Positions 24,591 through 35,895 of a DNA stretch of 64,000 nucleotides are shown one piece after another. Origin of the DNA: Actinokineospora enzanensis DSM 44649 (GTDB taxonomy: Bacteria; Actinomycetota; Actinomycetes; Mycobacteriales; Pseudonocardiaceae); NCBI RefSeq assembly GCF_000374445.1, contig NZ_KB894439.1:1-64000 (forward strand), given 5' to 3'. The translations under genes and the position numbers were made by a program. The notes below the pieces were generated by a model. That model searched no databases and was not told the DNA's origin. It worked only from the letters and a program-made list of their open reading frames with translations. How positions within the stretch are numbered: position 1 is the stretch's first letter; every line of letters begins with the position of its first letter.

Positions 24591-25091
24591 TCAGTGCGTG
24601 GGCAAGAGGTCCAGCAGCGGAGTCCACGAAGACTCCGCCGGCGAGTCGTCGATGTGGCAACCGGACTGTCGGAGGGTGGACAGATGCGTGGGAAACAGCG
24701 GGTGGGCACGATGGTCGGCGTTCGCCTGTGGGCGGATGATCACGGGAACGTCAGCAGCGCCAACGGCCTCGCACAGTGCGGTGAGGGCCTGGTTGTCGGC
24801 GATGCCCAGCGCGAGTTTGGCGATCGAGTTGGCCGTCGCCGGGACGAACAGGAACGCGTCCGGCATCGGATACGGCTTGGGCTCGTGCGGGAGGCGGGGC
24901 AGGCTGCGGACCGGCAGGTCGGTGAGGGCCTGCAGCCGGTCCCACTCCCCGGTTTCCGACATCCAGCGACCCGCCTCCGGTGTGAAGGTGATCGCGAGGC
25001 GCCAGCCCCGGGACGCGGCGGGTTCGGCGAGTTCCGGGCGGAGGCGGTGTTCCAGGCCGCCCCCCGCCGCGGCGACCAGGCCGAGGATCAT
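24591..25091 (-). CDS. flavoprotein (HFCD/phosphopantothenoylcysteine-decarboxylase-like)
   Basis: A 166-residue protein of the homo-oligomeric flavin-containing Cys-decarboxylase fold. FLFVPATANSIAKLALGIADNQ is the flavin-binding segment (compare PATADLLARAAHGLADD in CoaBC of this window), and PVIIRPQANADHRAHPLF corresponds to the substrate-recognition clamp. No CoaB domain is attached. The ATG overlaps the rsmB stop (ATGA). Whether it is a decarboxylase or another flavin enzyme is not clear. Confidence 0.75.
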   Translation of the reverse strand: MILGLVAAAGGGLEHRLRPELAEPAASRGWRLAITFTPEAGRWMSETGEWDRLQALTDLPVRSLPRLPHEPKPYPMPDAFLFVPATANSIAKLALGIADNQALTALCEAVGAADVPVIIRPQANADHRAHPLFPTHLSTLRQSGCHIDDSPAESSWTPLLDLLPTH

Positions 25092-26572
25092 CGGCGGAGG
25101 AGGGCGCAGAACATGGCGTCGGTGCCGTGCCGGTGCGGCCACAGCTGCACGTACGGGCCCTCGCCCAGGTCCGGCACGCCGGGGAACGCCTCGCGGGCGT
25201 CCAGCAGGGTCACGCCGGTCTTGCGGACGACGTCGGCGACCACACCCTCGGTCTCGGGGAGGTGTGGGGAGCAGACGACATAGGCGACGACGCCGCCTGG
25301 GCGGACCAGGGACAAGGCGCTGGTCAGGAGTTCGCGCTGGAGGCGGGTGAGGTCGCCGACGTCCTCGGGGCGGCGGCGCCAGCGGGCCTCGGGGCGGCGG
25401 CGGAGCGCGCCGAGGCCGGTGCACGGGGCGTCGACCAGGACGCGGTCGTAGCCGCCGGGCAGGTCGGGGTCGCGGCCGTCGGCGACGTGCACGGTGACCG
25501 GGAGGCCCGCGGTGCTCTGCTCGACCAGGCGGGCGCGGTGCGGGGCCTGTTCGATCGCGTCGAGGGTGCCGCCATCCGTCGCGGCCAGCGCGCCGAGCAG
25601 GGCGGCCTTGCCGCCGGGGCCCGCGCACAGGTCGAGCCAGCGCGAGTCGGTGCCGTCGACCTCGGGGCGGGTCAGGGCGAGCGCGCACAGCTGGCTGCCC
25701 TCGTCCTGCACGTGCGCGAGCCGTTCGCGGATCGCCTCGATGTCGCCGGGATCGCCCGCGCCCGCCTCCAGGCGGACGCCGTAGGGCGAGTACGGGGCGA
25801 CGTCGCCGCCGGTCATGGCGGCCAGCTCGTCGGCGCTGACCTCGCCGGGGCGGGCGGTCAGGTGCACGGCCGGGCGGTCGTCGTCGGCGCGCAGGGCGGC
25901 GGCCAGCTCGTCGCCGGTGGAGCCCAGGGCGTCGGCGAAGGCGCGCGCGATCCAGCGCGGGTGCGCGGTGCGGATGGCCAGGCTGCCCAGCGGGTCCTCG
26001 GCCGGGTCGGGCGCGACGCGGTCCAGCCAGCCCGCCTCGTCCAGCTCGGACACCTTGCGCAGCACCGCGTTCGCGAAACCGGTCACCCGCGGGCCGAGGT
26101 CGTGCCGCACGAGGTCCACTGTGGACGCAACGGCGGCGTGCGCGGGGATGCGGGTGCGCAGCAGCTGGTAGGCGCCGAGGCGGAGGGCGTCGAGCAGGAC
26201 GGGCTCGACCTTGGTGAGCGGGCGGTCGACGCACGCGGCGAGGATCTCGTCGATCAGGCCGAGCGCGCGGGCGGTGCCGTAGGCCAGCTCCGTGGCCAGC
26301 GCGGCGTCCCGACCGGTCACCCGACGCTCACGCAACAGCTTGGGCAGCACCAGGTTCGCGTAGGCGTCATCGGCCCGGACCGCGCGCAACGTGTCCAGCG
26401 CCGCACGCCGCGCCGGATCGTCCACGGGCGGACGGTCAGGCGTCGCGGGCCGCCGTGGCGGGTGCGCGCGCTGCGGGCGTGAGGGGCGGCCCTGGCCACC
26501 CTGACCGCCCTGACCACGCGGTCCACCGTGGCCGCGCCGGGGGCGACCGCCGGGCTGTCCTGGCTGGCTCAT
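25088..26572 (-). CDS. rsmB: 16S rRNA (cytosine-967-C5)-methyltransferase RsmB (Fmu/Sun)
   Basis: m5C rRNA methyltransferase. A Gly/Arg/Pro-rich N-terminal extension (about 45 residues) precedes a NusB-like RNA-binding domain (about 55-190) and the SAM domain: WLDLCAGPGGKAALLG, the catalytic VDAPCTGLGALRRRPE and the second-cysteine motif VVCSPHLPETEG. The length is 494 residues. The ATG at 26572 has GGGAG upstream within CTCGGATGAG, the same junction sequence found at the fmt stop codon. The flavoprotein gene is coupled downstream. Confidence 0.93.
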   Translation of the reverse strand: MSQPGQPGGRPRRGHGGPRGQGGQGGQGRPSRPQRAHPPRRPATPDRPPVDDPARRAALDTLRAVRADDAYANLVLPKLLRERRVTGRDAALATELAYGTARALGLIDEILAACVDRPLTKVEPVLLDALRLGAYQLLRTRIPAHAAVASTVDLVRHDLGPRVTGFANAVLRKVSELDEAGWLDRVAPDPAEDPLGSLAIRTAHPRWIARAFADALGSTGDELAAALRADDDRPAVHLTARPGEVSADELAAMTGGDVAPYSPYGVRLEAGAGDPGDIEAIRERLAHVQDEGSQLCALALTRPEVDGTDSRWLDLCAGPGGKAALLGALAATDGGTLDAIEQAPHRARLVEQSTAGLPVTVHVADGRDPDLPGGYDRVLVDAPCTGLGALRRRPEARWRRRPEDVGDLTRLQRELLTSALSLVRPGGVVAYVVCSPHLPETEGVVADVVRKTGVTLLDAREAFPGVPDLGEGPYVQLWPHRHGTDAMFCALLRR

Positions 26573-26984
26573 CCGAGTCGCTCCCAGAGTTCGATACGGG
26601 CGCTGAACGCCCCGGTCACATCAGACACGCACGTCCCGACCGAGACATCACGTGACACCGCCTCGATCGTGATCGCGCCGAAGAACCGACGGCCAGGCCT
26701 GATCGACCGAGATCCTTCATCGGCTCGACACACGAGCCACGCGCCCCAATCGCCGGACCTCGCCGACGAGCCCATCCCCGCACGGGGGCAGGCGAGTCGG
26801 ATCATCCAAGGCGCTCCGGGCTTCACACGGGTACCCGACGCGCCGCGACCTTCGCCTCGATCGTGTTCGCGCGGCGGAACGAGCCCGACATCGTCGAGCG
26901 AACGTCGACCAGCAGCACGATGCGAGCGCGAACCGACCAACCTCGCCGACTGGCTCATCCCCGCACCGGACATCGCGAGTCGGG
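26573..26984. repeat. decayed duplications of the fmt/rsmB junction, no gene
   Basis: This 412-bp stretch separates fmt from rsmB. The sequence at the fmt stop (complement: CCGGGGGAGTGCCTCGGATG, ATG at 26986-26988) recurs as CCCGGAGCGCCTTGGATG (26803-26805) and as CTGGGAGCGACTCGGATGAG, where the ATG (26570-26572) is the rsmB start. Flanks repeat as well: CCTCGATCGT at 26661 and 26855, CCTCGCCGAC at 26758 and 26941. The simplest reading is that fmt and rsmB once overlapped by ATGA and the junction was then tandemly duplicated and drifted. No credible reading frame is seen. Confidence 0.6.
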
Positions 26985-27914
26985 TCATCCGAGGCACTCC
27001 CCCGGTTCGATGCGGCTGCCGCGGGCCCAGTCCGGGGCGGGCATGCGCTTCTTGCCCTGGGCCTGGACCTCGCCGAGGGCGACCGGCCAGCTGGCGGTGC
27101 CGACCAGTACCCGCTTGCGTTCCACCAGGATCTCGCCGGGGGCGAGGGCGGTGTCGGACTCGGCGCGGGTGACCGGGCCGAGCTTGAGGCGTTCGCCGCG
27201 GAACGGGACCCAGGCGCCGGGGTCGGGGGTGACGGCGCGGACGCGGCGGTCGACGGCCTGGCCCGGCTGGGTGAAGTCGATCCCGGCGTCCTCGACGGTG
27301 ATCTTCGGGGCGTAGCTGACGCCGTCCTCGGGCTGCGGCACGGCGGTGAGCGCGCCGTCCTCGATGCCGTCCACAGTGGACGCCAGCAGTCCGGCGCCCG
27401 CCTCGGCCAGGCGGTCCAGCAGGGCGCCCGCGGTGTCGTCGGGCCGCACCGGCTCGGTGAGCACCCCGTACACCGGGCCCGCGTCCAGCGCCTTGACGAT
27501 GCGGAACGTGCTGGCGCCGGTGATCTCGTCGCCGTGCCACACCGCGGCCTGCACCGGTGCGGCGCCGCGCCAGGCGGGCAGCAGCGAGAAGTGCAGGTTC
27601 ACCCAACCGTGCACCGGGACCGCCAGCGCGGCGCGGCGGAGCAGGGCGCCGTAGGCGACGACCGGGCAGCAGTCGGGGGCGATCGCGCGCAGGCGGTCCA
27701 GGAACTCCGGCTCGGCGGCGGTCTCCGGGGTGAGCACCTCGATGCCGTGCTCGTCGGCCAGCTCCGCCACCGGCGACCGGTGCAGCTTCTTGCCCCGCCC
27801 GGCGGGCGCGTCCGGCCTGGTCACCACGGCGGCCACCTCGTGCCGCGGCGACGCGATGAACGCCCGCAGCGACGGCAGCGCGACCTCGGGCGTGCCCGCG
27901 AACACCAGCCGCAT
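26985..27914 (-). CDS. fmt: methionyl-tRNA formyltransferase
   Basis: Formylates initiator Met-tRNA using 10-formyltetrahydrofolate. The N-terminus [16 protein letters not shown], the folate-site motif [24 protein letters not shown] and the C-terminal OB-like domain are intact, 309 residues. The ATG at 27914 shares one base with the def stop (TGATG), coupling formylation with deformylation. The 3' end is the source of the junction repeats downstream. Confidence 0.95.
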   Translation of the reverse strand: MRLVFAGTPEVALPSLRAFIASPRHEVAAVVTRPDAPAGRGKKLHRSPVAELADEHGIEVLTPETAAEPEFLDRLRAIAPDCCPVVAYGALLRRAALAVPVHGWVNLHFSLLPAWRGAAPVQAAVWHGDEITGASTFRIVKALDAGPVYGVLTEPVRPDDTAGALLDRLAEAGAGLLASTVDGIEDGALTAVPQPEDGVSYAPKITVEDAGIDFTQPGQAVDRRVRAVTPDPGAWVPFRGERLKLGPVTRAESDTALAPGEILVERKRVLVGTASWPVALGEVQAQGKKRMPAPDWARGSRIEPGECLG

Positions 27915-28459
27915 CAGCGGGCCCCGAACAGCGGGTGCGGGCTCTGTTTGATCGTCGGCACCGCACCGTCGAACCAGTCGGCCTGCCGGATCTCGCGCAT
28001 CGCCAGCTTGCGGGTCTGCTCGTCGAGCCGGTCGACGAACAGCACGCCGTCCAGGTGGTCGGTCTCGTGCTGGATGCAGCGGGCGAGCAGGTCGGAGCCC
28101 TGGATCTCGATCGGGTCGCCGTACATGTCGAACCCGCGCGCGACCACGTTGCGGTGGCGGCGGCAGTCCCAGTACAGGCCGGGGATCGACAGACAGCCCT
28201 CCTGTCCGTCCTGGACTTCCTCGTCGAGCGCGGTCCAGACCGGGTTGACCAGGTGCCCCTCGTCGCCGTCGCAGTGGTAGGTGAACACCCGCAACCCGAC
28301 CCCCAGCTGCGGCGCGGCCAGCCCGGCCCCGCCCTCGTCGGCCATCGTGTCCGACAGGTCCCGGACCAGGTTCCGCAGCTCCAGGTCGAAGTCGACCACC
28401 TCGGCGGCGGGGCTGCGCAGCACGGGATCGCCGAACAGGCGGATCGGCTGGACGGTCAC
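27914..28459 (-). CDS. def: peptide deformylase
   Basis: Metalloenzyme removing the N-formyl group from new proteins. The three PDF motifs are present: [19 protein letters not shown] (metal cysteine) and QHETDHLDG (two metal histidines and the catalytic glutamate). The GTG at 28459 has GAGGGAG upstream and gives 181 residues; the open frame extends 71 further codons into the repeat array but lacks a ribosome site. Co-directional with fmt. Confidence 0.94.
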   Translation of the reverse strand: MTVQPIRLFGDPVLRSPAAEVVDFDLELRNLVRDLSDTMADEGGAGLAAPQLGVGLRVFTYHCDGDEGHLVNPVWTALDEEVQDGQEGCLSIPGLYWDCRRHRNVVARGFDMYGDPIEIQGSDLLARCIQHETDHLDGVLFVDRLDEQTRKLAMREIRQADWFDGAVPTIKQSPHPLFGAR

Positions 28460-28499
28460 GAATCTCCCTCGGGTACGCGGTCGCGGTCCGACCAGTGTA

Positions 28500-29291
28500 T
28501 TCACCCGACATCTGCGGTGACGCACCATGGGACACCCCGCCCACCCGGGGCTTTTGGGTCCCACTGGAACCCTACCGCCCCCACGCCCCTGCTCCACGGC
28601 CCGCAGGCGAATACCGGGCCATGTGGACAACTCCCCCGAACACCGAACACGATCACCCCGAATCAAGATCATCCCCCCACGCGCGCCCCGCCCGCCCCAG
28701 GGGTTTCGGGTCCCATGTCAAGCCTACGAGATGTGGATCGTTGTCAATAGGCGTCGGCGAGGGCTGTGGACGGATTCGCGGGATGTGGACAACTCGTCGA
28801 TCGGGCGTGGCCGAGCGGGAGAGAACCCGGGACAAGATCGACAAGTGGCAGGCCGGACCGAGGACATCCCTCCAGGGTCCAAAATCCAGCGTCCGGCCCG
28901 GCGAGGCCACGACCTGCCAAGACGCCTGGCACAGGCGACGCGGGCGACCACCACCGGGAACCCACGACACCAACCACGATCATCGGCGGAACAAGATCAT
29001 CCCGGGCGCGCGCCCCGCCCGCCCTAGGGGTTTTGGGTCCCACTTCAAGCCTATCGAGTTCGCGGGCCTGTCAAGAGGGCCCGCGACGGCATGGGGATGG
29101 CTCGTGGGAATGTGGACAACTCCCGTCGGGGCCCCGGGCGCGTGATCATCCGGATTTCAAGATCATCCCTCGCGCGCGCCCCGCCCTCCCTCGGGGTTTC
29201 GGGTCCCGTTCTGAACTTATCGGATCCGGGGAGTTGTCAAGAGGGGGTGCGGGTGGGGTGGGGATGGATTCGGGGGGTTGTGGACGGCTTT
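28500..29291. repeat. gene-free tandem array of about 160-bp units with DnaA-box pairs
   Basis: No gene is apparent between def (start 28459) and priA (stop 29292). The landmark GGGTCCC, following a GC hairpin of the form CCCGCCCNCCC-GGGG, recurs at 28556, 28708, 29035 and 29201 (steps 152, 327, 166, so one unit is missing or decayed near 28870). Each unit has AAGATCATCC before the hairpin and a CCTAT-type motif after it, and ends in box pairs. E: TGTGGACGG 28765, TGTGGACAA 28784. F: TGGGGATGG 29092, TGTGGACAA 29111. G: TGGGGATGG 29259, TGTGGACGG 29279. The first unit keeps only TGTGGACAA at 28622. Module consensus: TGTGGATGG-(N10-11)-TGTGGACAACTCG. Confidence 0.75.
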
Positions 29292-31664
29292 CTAGATCAG
29301 GTCGAGGGGGTCGAGTTGGACGCGCAGGGGGTCGGGGTCCTTGCGGGCCGTGCGGACGGCCTGGGCCTGGGCGAGGACGGTGGCCAGGTCGCGGCCGTGG
29401 GCGCGGTCGACGCGGATCAGGGCGCGTTCGCGGGGGGTGTCGCCATCGGTGTCGGGGATTCCGAGGGGGACCGGGCCGAGGATCTGGGCGGTGGGGGGTA
29501 GCGGCAGGTCGGTGAGGAAGCGGTCGACGGCGGCGGGTGGGCCGTCGACGGAGGCCATGCGGACGGCCGGGGGGAAGGCGAGTTCGGCGCGGGCCGTGAG
29601 CTCGACGGTGGCGTGCCAGGCGGGGTCCCAGCGGACCAGGGCCTGGACGGCGGGGAGGGCGGACTCGGCGAGGACGACCACGCGGCCGCCGTCGGCGGCG
29701 GGGCGGACCAGGGCGGCGGCGGTCATCCAGCGGCGGAGGGCTTCCTCGGTGGCGCGCAGGTCGGCGCGGCCGAGGAGGGACCAGCCGTCGAGGAGGAGGG
29801 CGGCGCCGTAGCCGCCGTCGGCCACGGGTTCGGCGCCGGGGGTGGCGACGATCAGCGCGGGTTGGCTGTCCACTGTGGAGAGTACTTCGGCGGCGCCGGA
29901 GGTGCGGACGGGGAAGCCGGAGAAGGCGCGGCCCAGCTCCTCGGCGGTCCGCTTGGCACCGACGACGACGGCGCGCAGGCGGCGGGAACCGCAGTTCTGG
30001 CAACGGAAATTGGCCTCGGTCGCCGCACACCACCGACACGCGGGCGGACGCGCGGCGGCGGACTCGGGCAAGGCCGCGTGCACCGCGCTCGACGGCCTGG
30101 TGGCTGCGGACGGCTCTGCTCGATAAGCCCCGGCAGACCCACGACCCGGGCCATCGGCCGCGAACCGCCGTGCGTCGGCGGGAGAGCCGCTGACACCAGC
30201 CGCGTCAGGGTGACTGCCCGCTCCCGACCCACGATTCGCACCGCCTGCCGCGTAGCGCTCATCGGCAGGTGAGCCGGGGTCTCGGGACGAGGAGCCCGAG
30301 TCGGTGTGCTCCCCCGGCCCCCGACCACGGCCGATGGCCCCCGACCTGCGTCGGCTCGCGTCCTCTCGGCGGGGATGACGGGATTCCTGGGTCGGGCCTG
30401 CGGGTACGGCGAGGGGGCCCGCGCAGCGGCGGCAGCGGGCGGGGGTGCGGCAGTCCTGGCAGGTCAGGGCGGGGACATAGCCTCGGCGAGGGACCTGGAC
30501 CAGGACCGGGTGGCCTGCGTTGAGAGCTGTGCGGGCCGCCTCGAAGGCCATCGACGGTACGCGGGCGGTGCGGGCGGCAGGGTCGCGGGCGAGTTGGGAG
30601 TCGTGTTCGCCGATGGCGGTCACGCGGGGGGCCGTCGCCCGGACGGTGTCGCGGGTGGCGATGATCTCGGGGGCCCAGCCGGAGTCCACCAGGACCTGCG
30701 CCTCGGCCGTTCGCGCGAAGCCGCCCACCAGCAATGCCGCACCGCACAACGATGCGCGCTGCATCAGGACGTCGCGGACGTGCGGGTAGGGCGAACGGGG
30801 GTCCGAGTGCTGGTCGTCTCCGTCGTCCCACACCACCAGGACGCCGGGGTCGTCCACCGGGGCGTAGGCAGTGGCGCGGGTTCCCACCACGATGCGGACT
30901 CCCCCGCGCCGGACAGTCAGCCAGTTGCGGTAGCGCTTGGCGGGTCCCAGGTCCGCAGACAACGCCACCACCGCGTCCGCACCCGCCAACTCCGCACAGG
31001 CCGCGTGCACGCGTGCGACGTCCCGGTGGTCGGGCACGACCACCGCCGCTCCACGCCCCGCAGCAGCAGCGGTCACCGCCACCTCTGCCAGTCGCGCGGG
31101 CCAGTCCTCGCCCGGCAATGCCTGCCACACCGCGTGGGCTTGGCGGCCGGAGCGCAGGGCGTCCAGGAAAGCCGCGCCGCGTGGATAGCGAGACCAGCCC
31201 TCAGCCGTGGGCATGGGCGGTGGCTCGGCCGGAGTAGGGGGACCCTCGGACTCCACCCGCGCGTGGCGGGGTGGGATGGCCAGGCGCAGGACGTCGATCA
31301 TGGTGCCTGCGTAGCGGTCGGCCACGGCACGGCACAGGGTCGCGACCTCGGGGGCCAGTACCGGTTCCGGCGAGGTCACCCGGTCCAGGAAGGCGAGCGT
31401 TCCCTTGTGTTCGGTCTCCGTCCCCCGCTCCACCAGGTACGCGTCCACCAGTTGTCCCGCGAACCGCACCCGCACCCGGCACCCCGGCACCGCGTCCGCG
31501 TCGAAGCGGGCGGGCACCAGGTAGTCGTACGTTCGGTCCAGGTGCGCCAGCGGCACGTCCACGTACACCCGCGCGACCGGGTTCGAGGCTGCGGGCGCCG
31601 GACGCCCCTTGGGCGGCTTCGGCGGCTCGACCTCGACGGTGAACAACGCGTCGGGTTCGGCCAT
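29292..31664 (-). CDS. priA: primosomal protein N' (replication restart protein PriA), helicase-degenerate
   Basis: Replication-restart protein of the actinobacterial type, 790 residues. The N-terminal DNA-binding domain is standard (ARVYVDVPLAHLDRTYDYLVP). The helicase region lacks a Walker A, and the DEEH box is replaced by WDDGDD (279-284) after VVGTRATAYAP, so ATPase activity is unlikely, as known for mycobacterial relatives. Zinc-binding cysteines are 402/405/411/414 and 543/546/555/558. An insertion of about 118 residues rich in Gly, Ser, Arg and Ala (about 424-541) separates the two halves, where relatives have a short loop. ATG at 31664. The DnaA-box array follows its stop directly. 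Confidence 0.9.
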   Translation of the reverse strand: MAEPDALFTVEVEPPKPPKGRPAPAASNPVARVYVDVPLAHLDRTYDYLVPARFDADAVPGCRVRVRFAGQLVDAYLVERGTETEHKGTLAFLDRVTSPEPVLAPEVATLCRAVADRYAGTMIDVLRLAIPPRHARVESEGPPTPAEPPPMPTAEGWSRYPRGAAFLDALRSGRQAHAVWQALPGEDWPARLAEVAVTAAAAGRGAAVVVPDHRDVARVHAACAELAGADAVVALSADLGPAKRYRNWLTVRRGGVRIVVGTRATAYAPVDDPGVLVVWDDGDDQHSDPRSPYPHVRDVLMQRASLCGAALLVGGFARTAEAQVLVDSGWAPEIIATRDTVRATAPRVTAIGEHDSQLARDPAARTARVPSMAFEAARTALNAGHPVLVQVPRRGYVPALTCQDCRTPARCRRCAGPLAVPAGPTQESRHPRREDASRRRSGAIGRGRGPGEHTDSGSSSRDPGSPADERYAAGGANRGSGAGSHPDAAGVSGSPADARRFAADGPGRGSAGAYRAEPSAATRPSSAVHAALPESAAARPPACRWCAATEANFRCQNCGSRRLRAVVVGAKRTAEELGRAFSGFPVRTSGAAEVLSTVDSQPALIVATPGAEPVADGGYGAALLLDGWSLLGRADLRATEEALRRWMTAAALVRPAADGGRVVVLAESALPAVQALVRWDPAWHATVELTARAELAFPPAVRMASVDGPPAAVDRFLTDLPLPPTAQILGPVPLGIPDTDGDTPRERALIRVDRAHGRDLATVLAQAQAVRTARKDPDPLRVQLDPLDLI

Positions 31665-31685
31665 GGACGTTGGTCTACCAGACGG

Positions 31686-32078
31686 TCAGTCGGGCCGGTC
31701 CCAGTGGTAGGCCGCGTACATGGCGACGATCTCCGCCCGGTCGCCGCCCGCCGCCTCCTCCCGGATGCGACGGTTGAGCCCGGTGGGATACCCGTGCCGC
31801 ACGAGACGCCGTTCGCAAGCGTCTTCCAGGAACGACAACGAGAAGTACAACCCGGTCACATACCCTGCCGCGATCATCGAGAAGCGCAGCGAAAGCGGCC
31901 CCGGCACCAACAGAATCAGCCACAACGGCAGAAACATCAGCTGCACGCGAGCGAAGTGCCGCAACCACCACGTCGGCGCCGACAGATCCCACAACACCCA
32001 CGGCCGGTACGCGTCCGGCAGCGTGCCACCGATGGCGTACCAGAGCCACCGCAGCGGGCCGGGCCGTCGTGGGCGCAC
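31686..32078 (-). CDS. DUF5313 family membrane protein
   Basis: Small actinobacterial membrane protein of unknown function, 130 residues. The family N-terminus is visible as RPGPLRWLWYAIGGTLPDAYRPWVLWDL, followed by two hydrophobic segments (about 40-60 and 65-85: LMFLPLWLILLVPGPL, FSMIAAGYVTGLYFSL). The GTG at 32078 is chosen because the family begins just before PLRWLWY; it has no obvious ribosome site, so the start is uncertain. It sits between metK and priA, after the metK terminator, and shares their direction. Confidence 0.72.
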   Translation of the reverse strand: MRPRRPGPLRWLWYAIGGTLPDAYRPWVLWDLSAPTWWLRHFARVQLMFLPLWLILLVPGPLSLRFSMIAAGYVTGLYFSLSFLEDACERRLVRHGYPTGLNRRIREEAAGGDRAEIVAMYAAYHWDRPD

Positions 32079-32106
32079 GCGTTGGATGGTAGTTCCCGTG
32101 AGACAA

Positions 32107-32140
32107 CACCTCCCCGACCGGATACCCGGCCGGGGAGGTG
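32107..32140 (-). terminator. metK terminator hairpin
   Basis: CACCTCCCCG (32107-32116) pairs with CGGGGAGGTG (32131-32140), extended by CCGG/CCGG inside. It starts 19 nt after the metK stop and precedes the DUF5313 gene. Confidence 0.6.
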
Positions 32141-32158
32141 GCATGCGTGCTCGAAGAC

Positions 32159-33364
32159 TCAGGAACTGACAACCTGCTTCAGGGCGTCGGCGCGGTCGGT
32201 GTTCTCCCACGGCAGGTCCAGCTCAGGCCGCCCGAAGTGCCCGTACGCGGCGGTCTGCGCGTAGATCGGCCGCAGCAGGTCAAGGTCGCGGATGATCGCG
32301 GCCGGGCGCAGGTCGAAGACCTCCCGGATGGCGGCCTGGATACGCACCGGGTCGACCTGCTCGGTACCGAAGGTCTCCACGAACAGACCCACCGGCGCCG
32401 CCTTGCCGATCGCGTACGCCACCTGCACCTCGACCCGCTCCGCCAGCCCGGCGGCCACGGCGTTCTTCGCCACCCACCGCATCGCGTACGCGGCCGAGCG
32501 GTCGACCTTGGACGGGTCCTTACCCGAGAACGCGCCGCCACCGTGCCGGGCCATGCCGCCGTAGGTGTCGACGATGATCTTGCGGCCGGTCAGGCCCGCG
32601 TCACCCATCGGACCGCCGATGACGAACCGCCCGGTGGGGTTCACCAGCAGCCGCACGTTCTCGGTGTCCAGCTCCAGCGCCTCGACCTCGGGCCGCACGA
32701 CCTGCTCGCGCACGTCCACGCCGAGCAGCTTCTCCAGGTCGACGCCGTCGGCGTGCTGGCTGGAGACCACCACGGTGTCCAGCCGCACGGCCTTGTCGCC
32801 CGCGTACTCGATGGTCACCTGGGTCTTGCCGTCCGGCCGCAGGTACGGCAGCACGCCGTCCTTGCGGACCTTGGTCAGCCGCCGCGACAGCCGGTGCGCC
32901 AGCGCGATCGGCAGCGGCATCAGCTCAGGCGTGTCGGTGCAGGCGTAACCGAACATCAGGCCCTGGTCGCCCGCGCCCTGGCGGTCGATCTCGTCGGCGG
33001 CGTTCTCCACCCGGGTCTCGTGCGCGGTGTCCACGCCCTGGGCGATGTCCGGCGACTGCGCGCCGATCGCCACGTTGACCCCGCAGGAGTTGCCGTCGAA
33101 GCCCTTGGCGGACGAGTCGTACCCGATGCGCAGGATGACGTCCCGGACGATGCTCGGGATGTCCGCGTACGCCTCGGTGGTCACCTCCCCCGCGACGTGC
33201 ACCTGGCCGGTGGTCACCAGCGTCTCCACGGCCACCCGCGAGCGCGGGTCCTTGGACAGCAGGGCGTCCAGAATCGAGTCGCTGATCGCGTCGCAGATCT
33301 TGTCCGGGTGGCCCTCGGTCACGGACTCCGACGTGAACAGCCTGCGGCTGCCGGTCTCACTCAC
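32159..33364 (-). CDS. metK: S-adenosylmethionine synthetase
   Basis: Makes SAM from methionine and [15 protein letters not shown] (Mg/ATP site), [18 protein letters not shown] and [19 protein letters not shown] are all intact. The length from the GTG at 33364 is 401 residues, normal. Only 65 bp separate it from coaBC, too little for a SAM riboswitch, so regulation is probably by operon read-through or a small local promoter (TATTGT is seen in the gap). Confidence 0.96.
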   Translation of the reverse strand: MSETGSRRLFTSESVTEGHPDKICDAISDSILDALLSKDPRSRVAVETLVTTGQVHVAGEVTTEAYADIPSIVRDVILRIGYDSSAKGFDGNSCGVNVAIGAQSPDIAQGVDTAHETRVENAADEIDRQGAGDQGLMFGYACTDTPELMPLPIALAHRLSRRLTKVRKDGVLPYLRPDGKTQVTIEYAGDKAVRLDTVVVSSQHADGVDLEKLLGVDVREQVVRPEVEALELDTENVRLLVNPTGRFVIGGPMGDAGLTGRKIIVDTYGGMARHGGGAFSGKDPSKVDRSAAYAMRWVAKNAVAAGLAERVEVQVAYAIGKAAPVGLFVETFGTEQVDPVRIQAAIREVFDLRPAAIIRDLDLLRPIYAQTAAYGHFGRPELDLPWENTDRADALKQVVSS

Positions 33365-33429
33365 GGTATGCACCCAATCCCTCGGCCTGTGGTCCCGGGC
33401 AACAATACTGACAACGCATGGAGGACGAC

Positions 33430-35895
<2,466 letters not shown>

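Noticed and set aside
26569-26984. Continuation of a longer coding frame downstream of fmt
   Set aside because: It is a different frame from fmt that runs on through the junction repeats; the peptide is repetitive and not conserved, and fmt itself stops normally at 26985.
28460-28672. 71-codon N-terminal extension of peptide deformylase
   Set aside because: It reads through the repeat array, lacks a ribosome site, and deformylases begin at the conserved [10 protein letters not shown] segment.
23759-29291. Chromosomal replication origin (oriC)
   Set aside because: DnaA-like boxes are present, but dnaA, dnaN, rpmH and an AT-rich unwinding region are not, and the boxes are in short pairs split by genes. 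Titration or repeat-element hypotheses fit better.
28500-29291. CRISPR array
   Set aside because: The units are about 160 bp and imperfect; there are no 25-40-bp identical repeats with unique spacers and no cas genes nearby.
33365-33429. SAM riboswitch upstream of metK
   Set aside because: Only 65 bp separate metK from coaBC and no conserved riboswitch core or terminator is visible.
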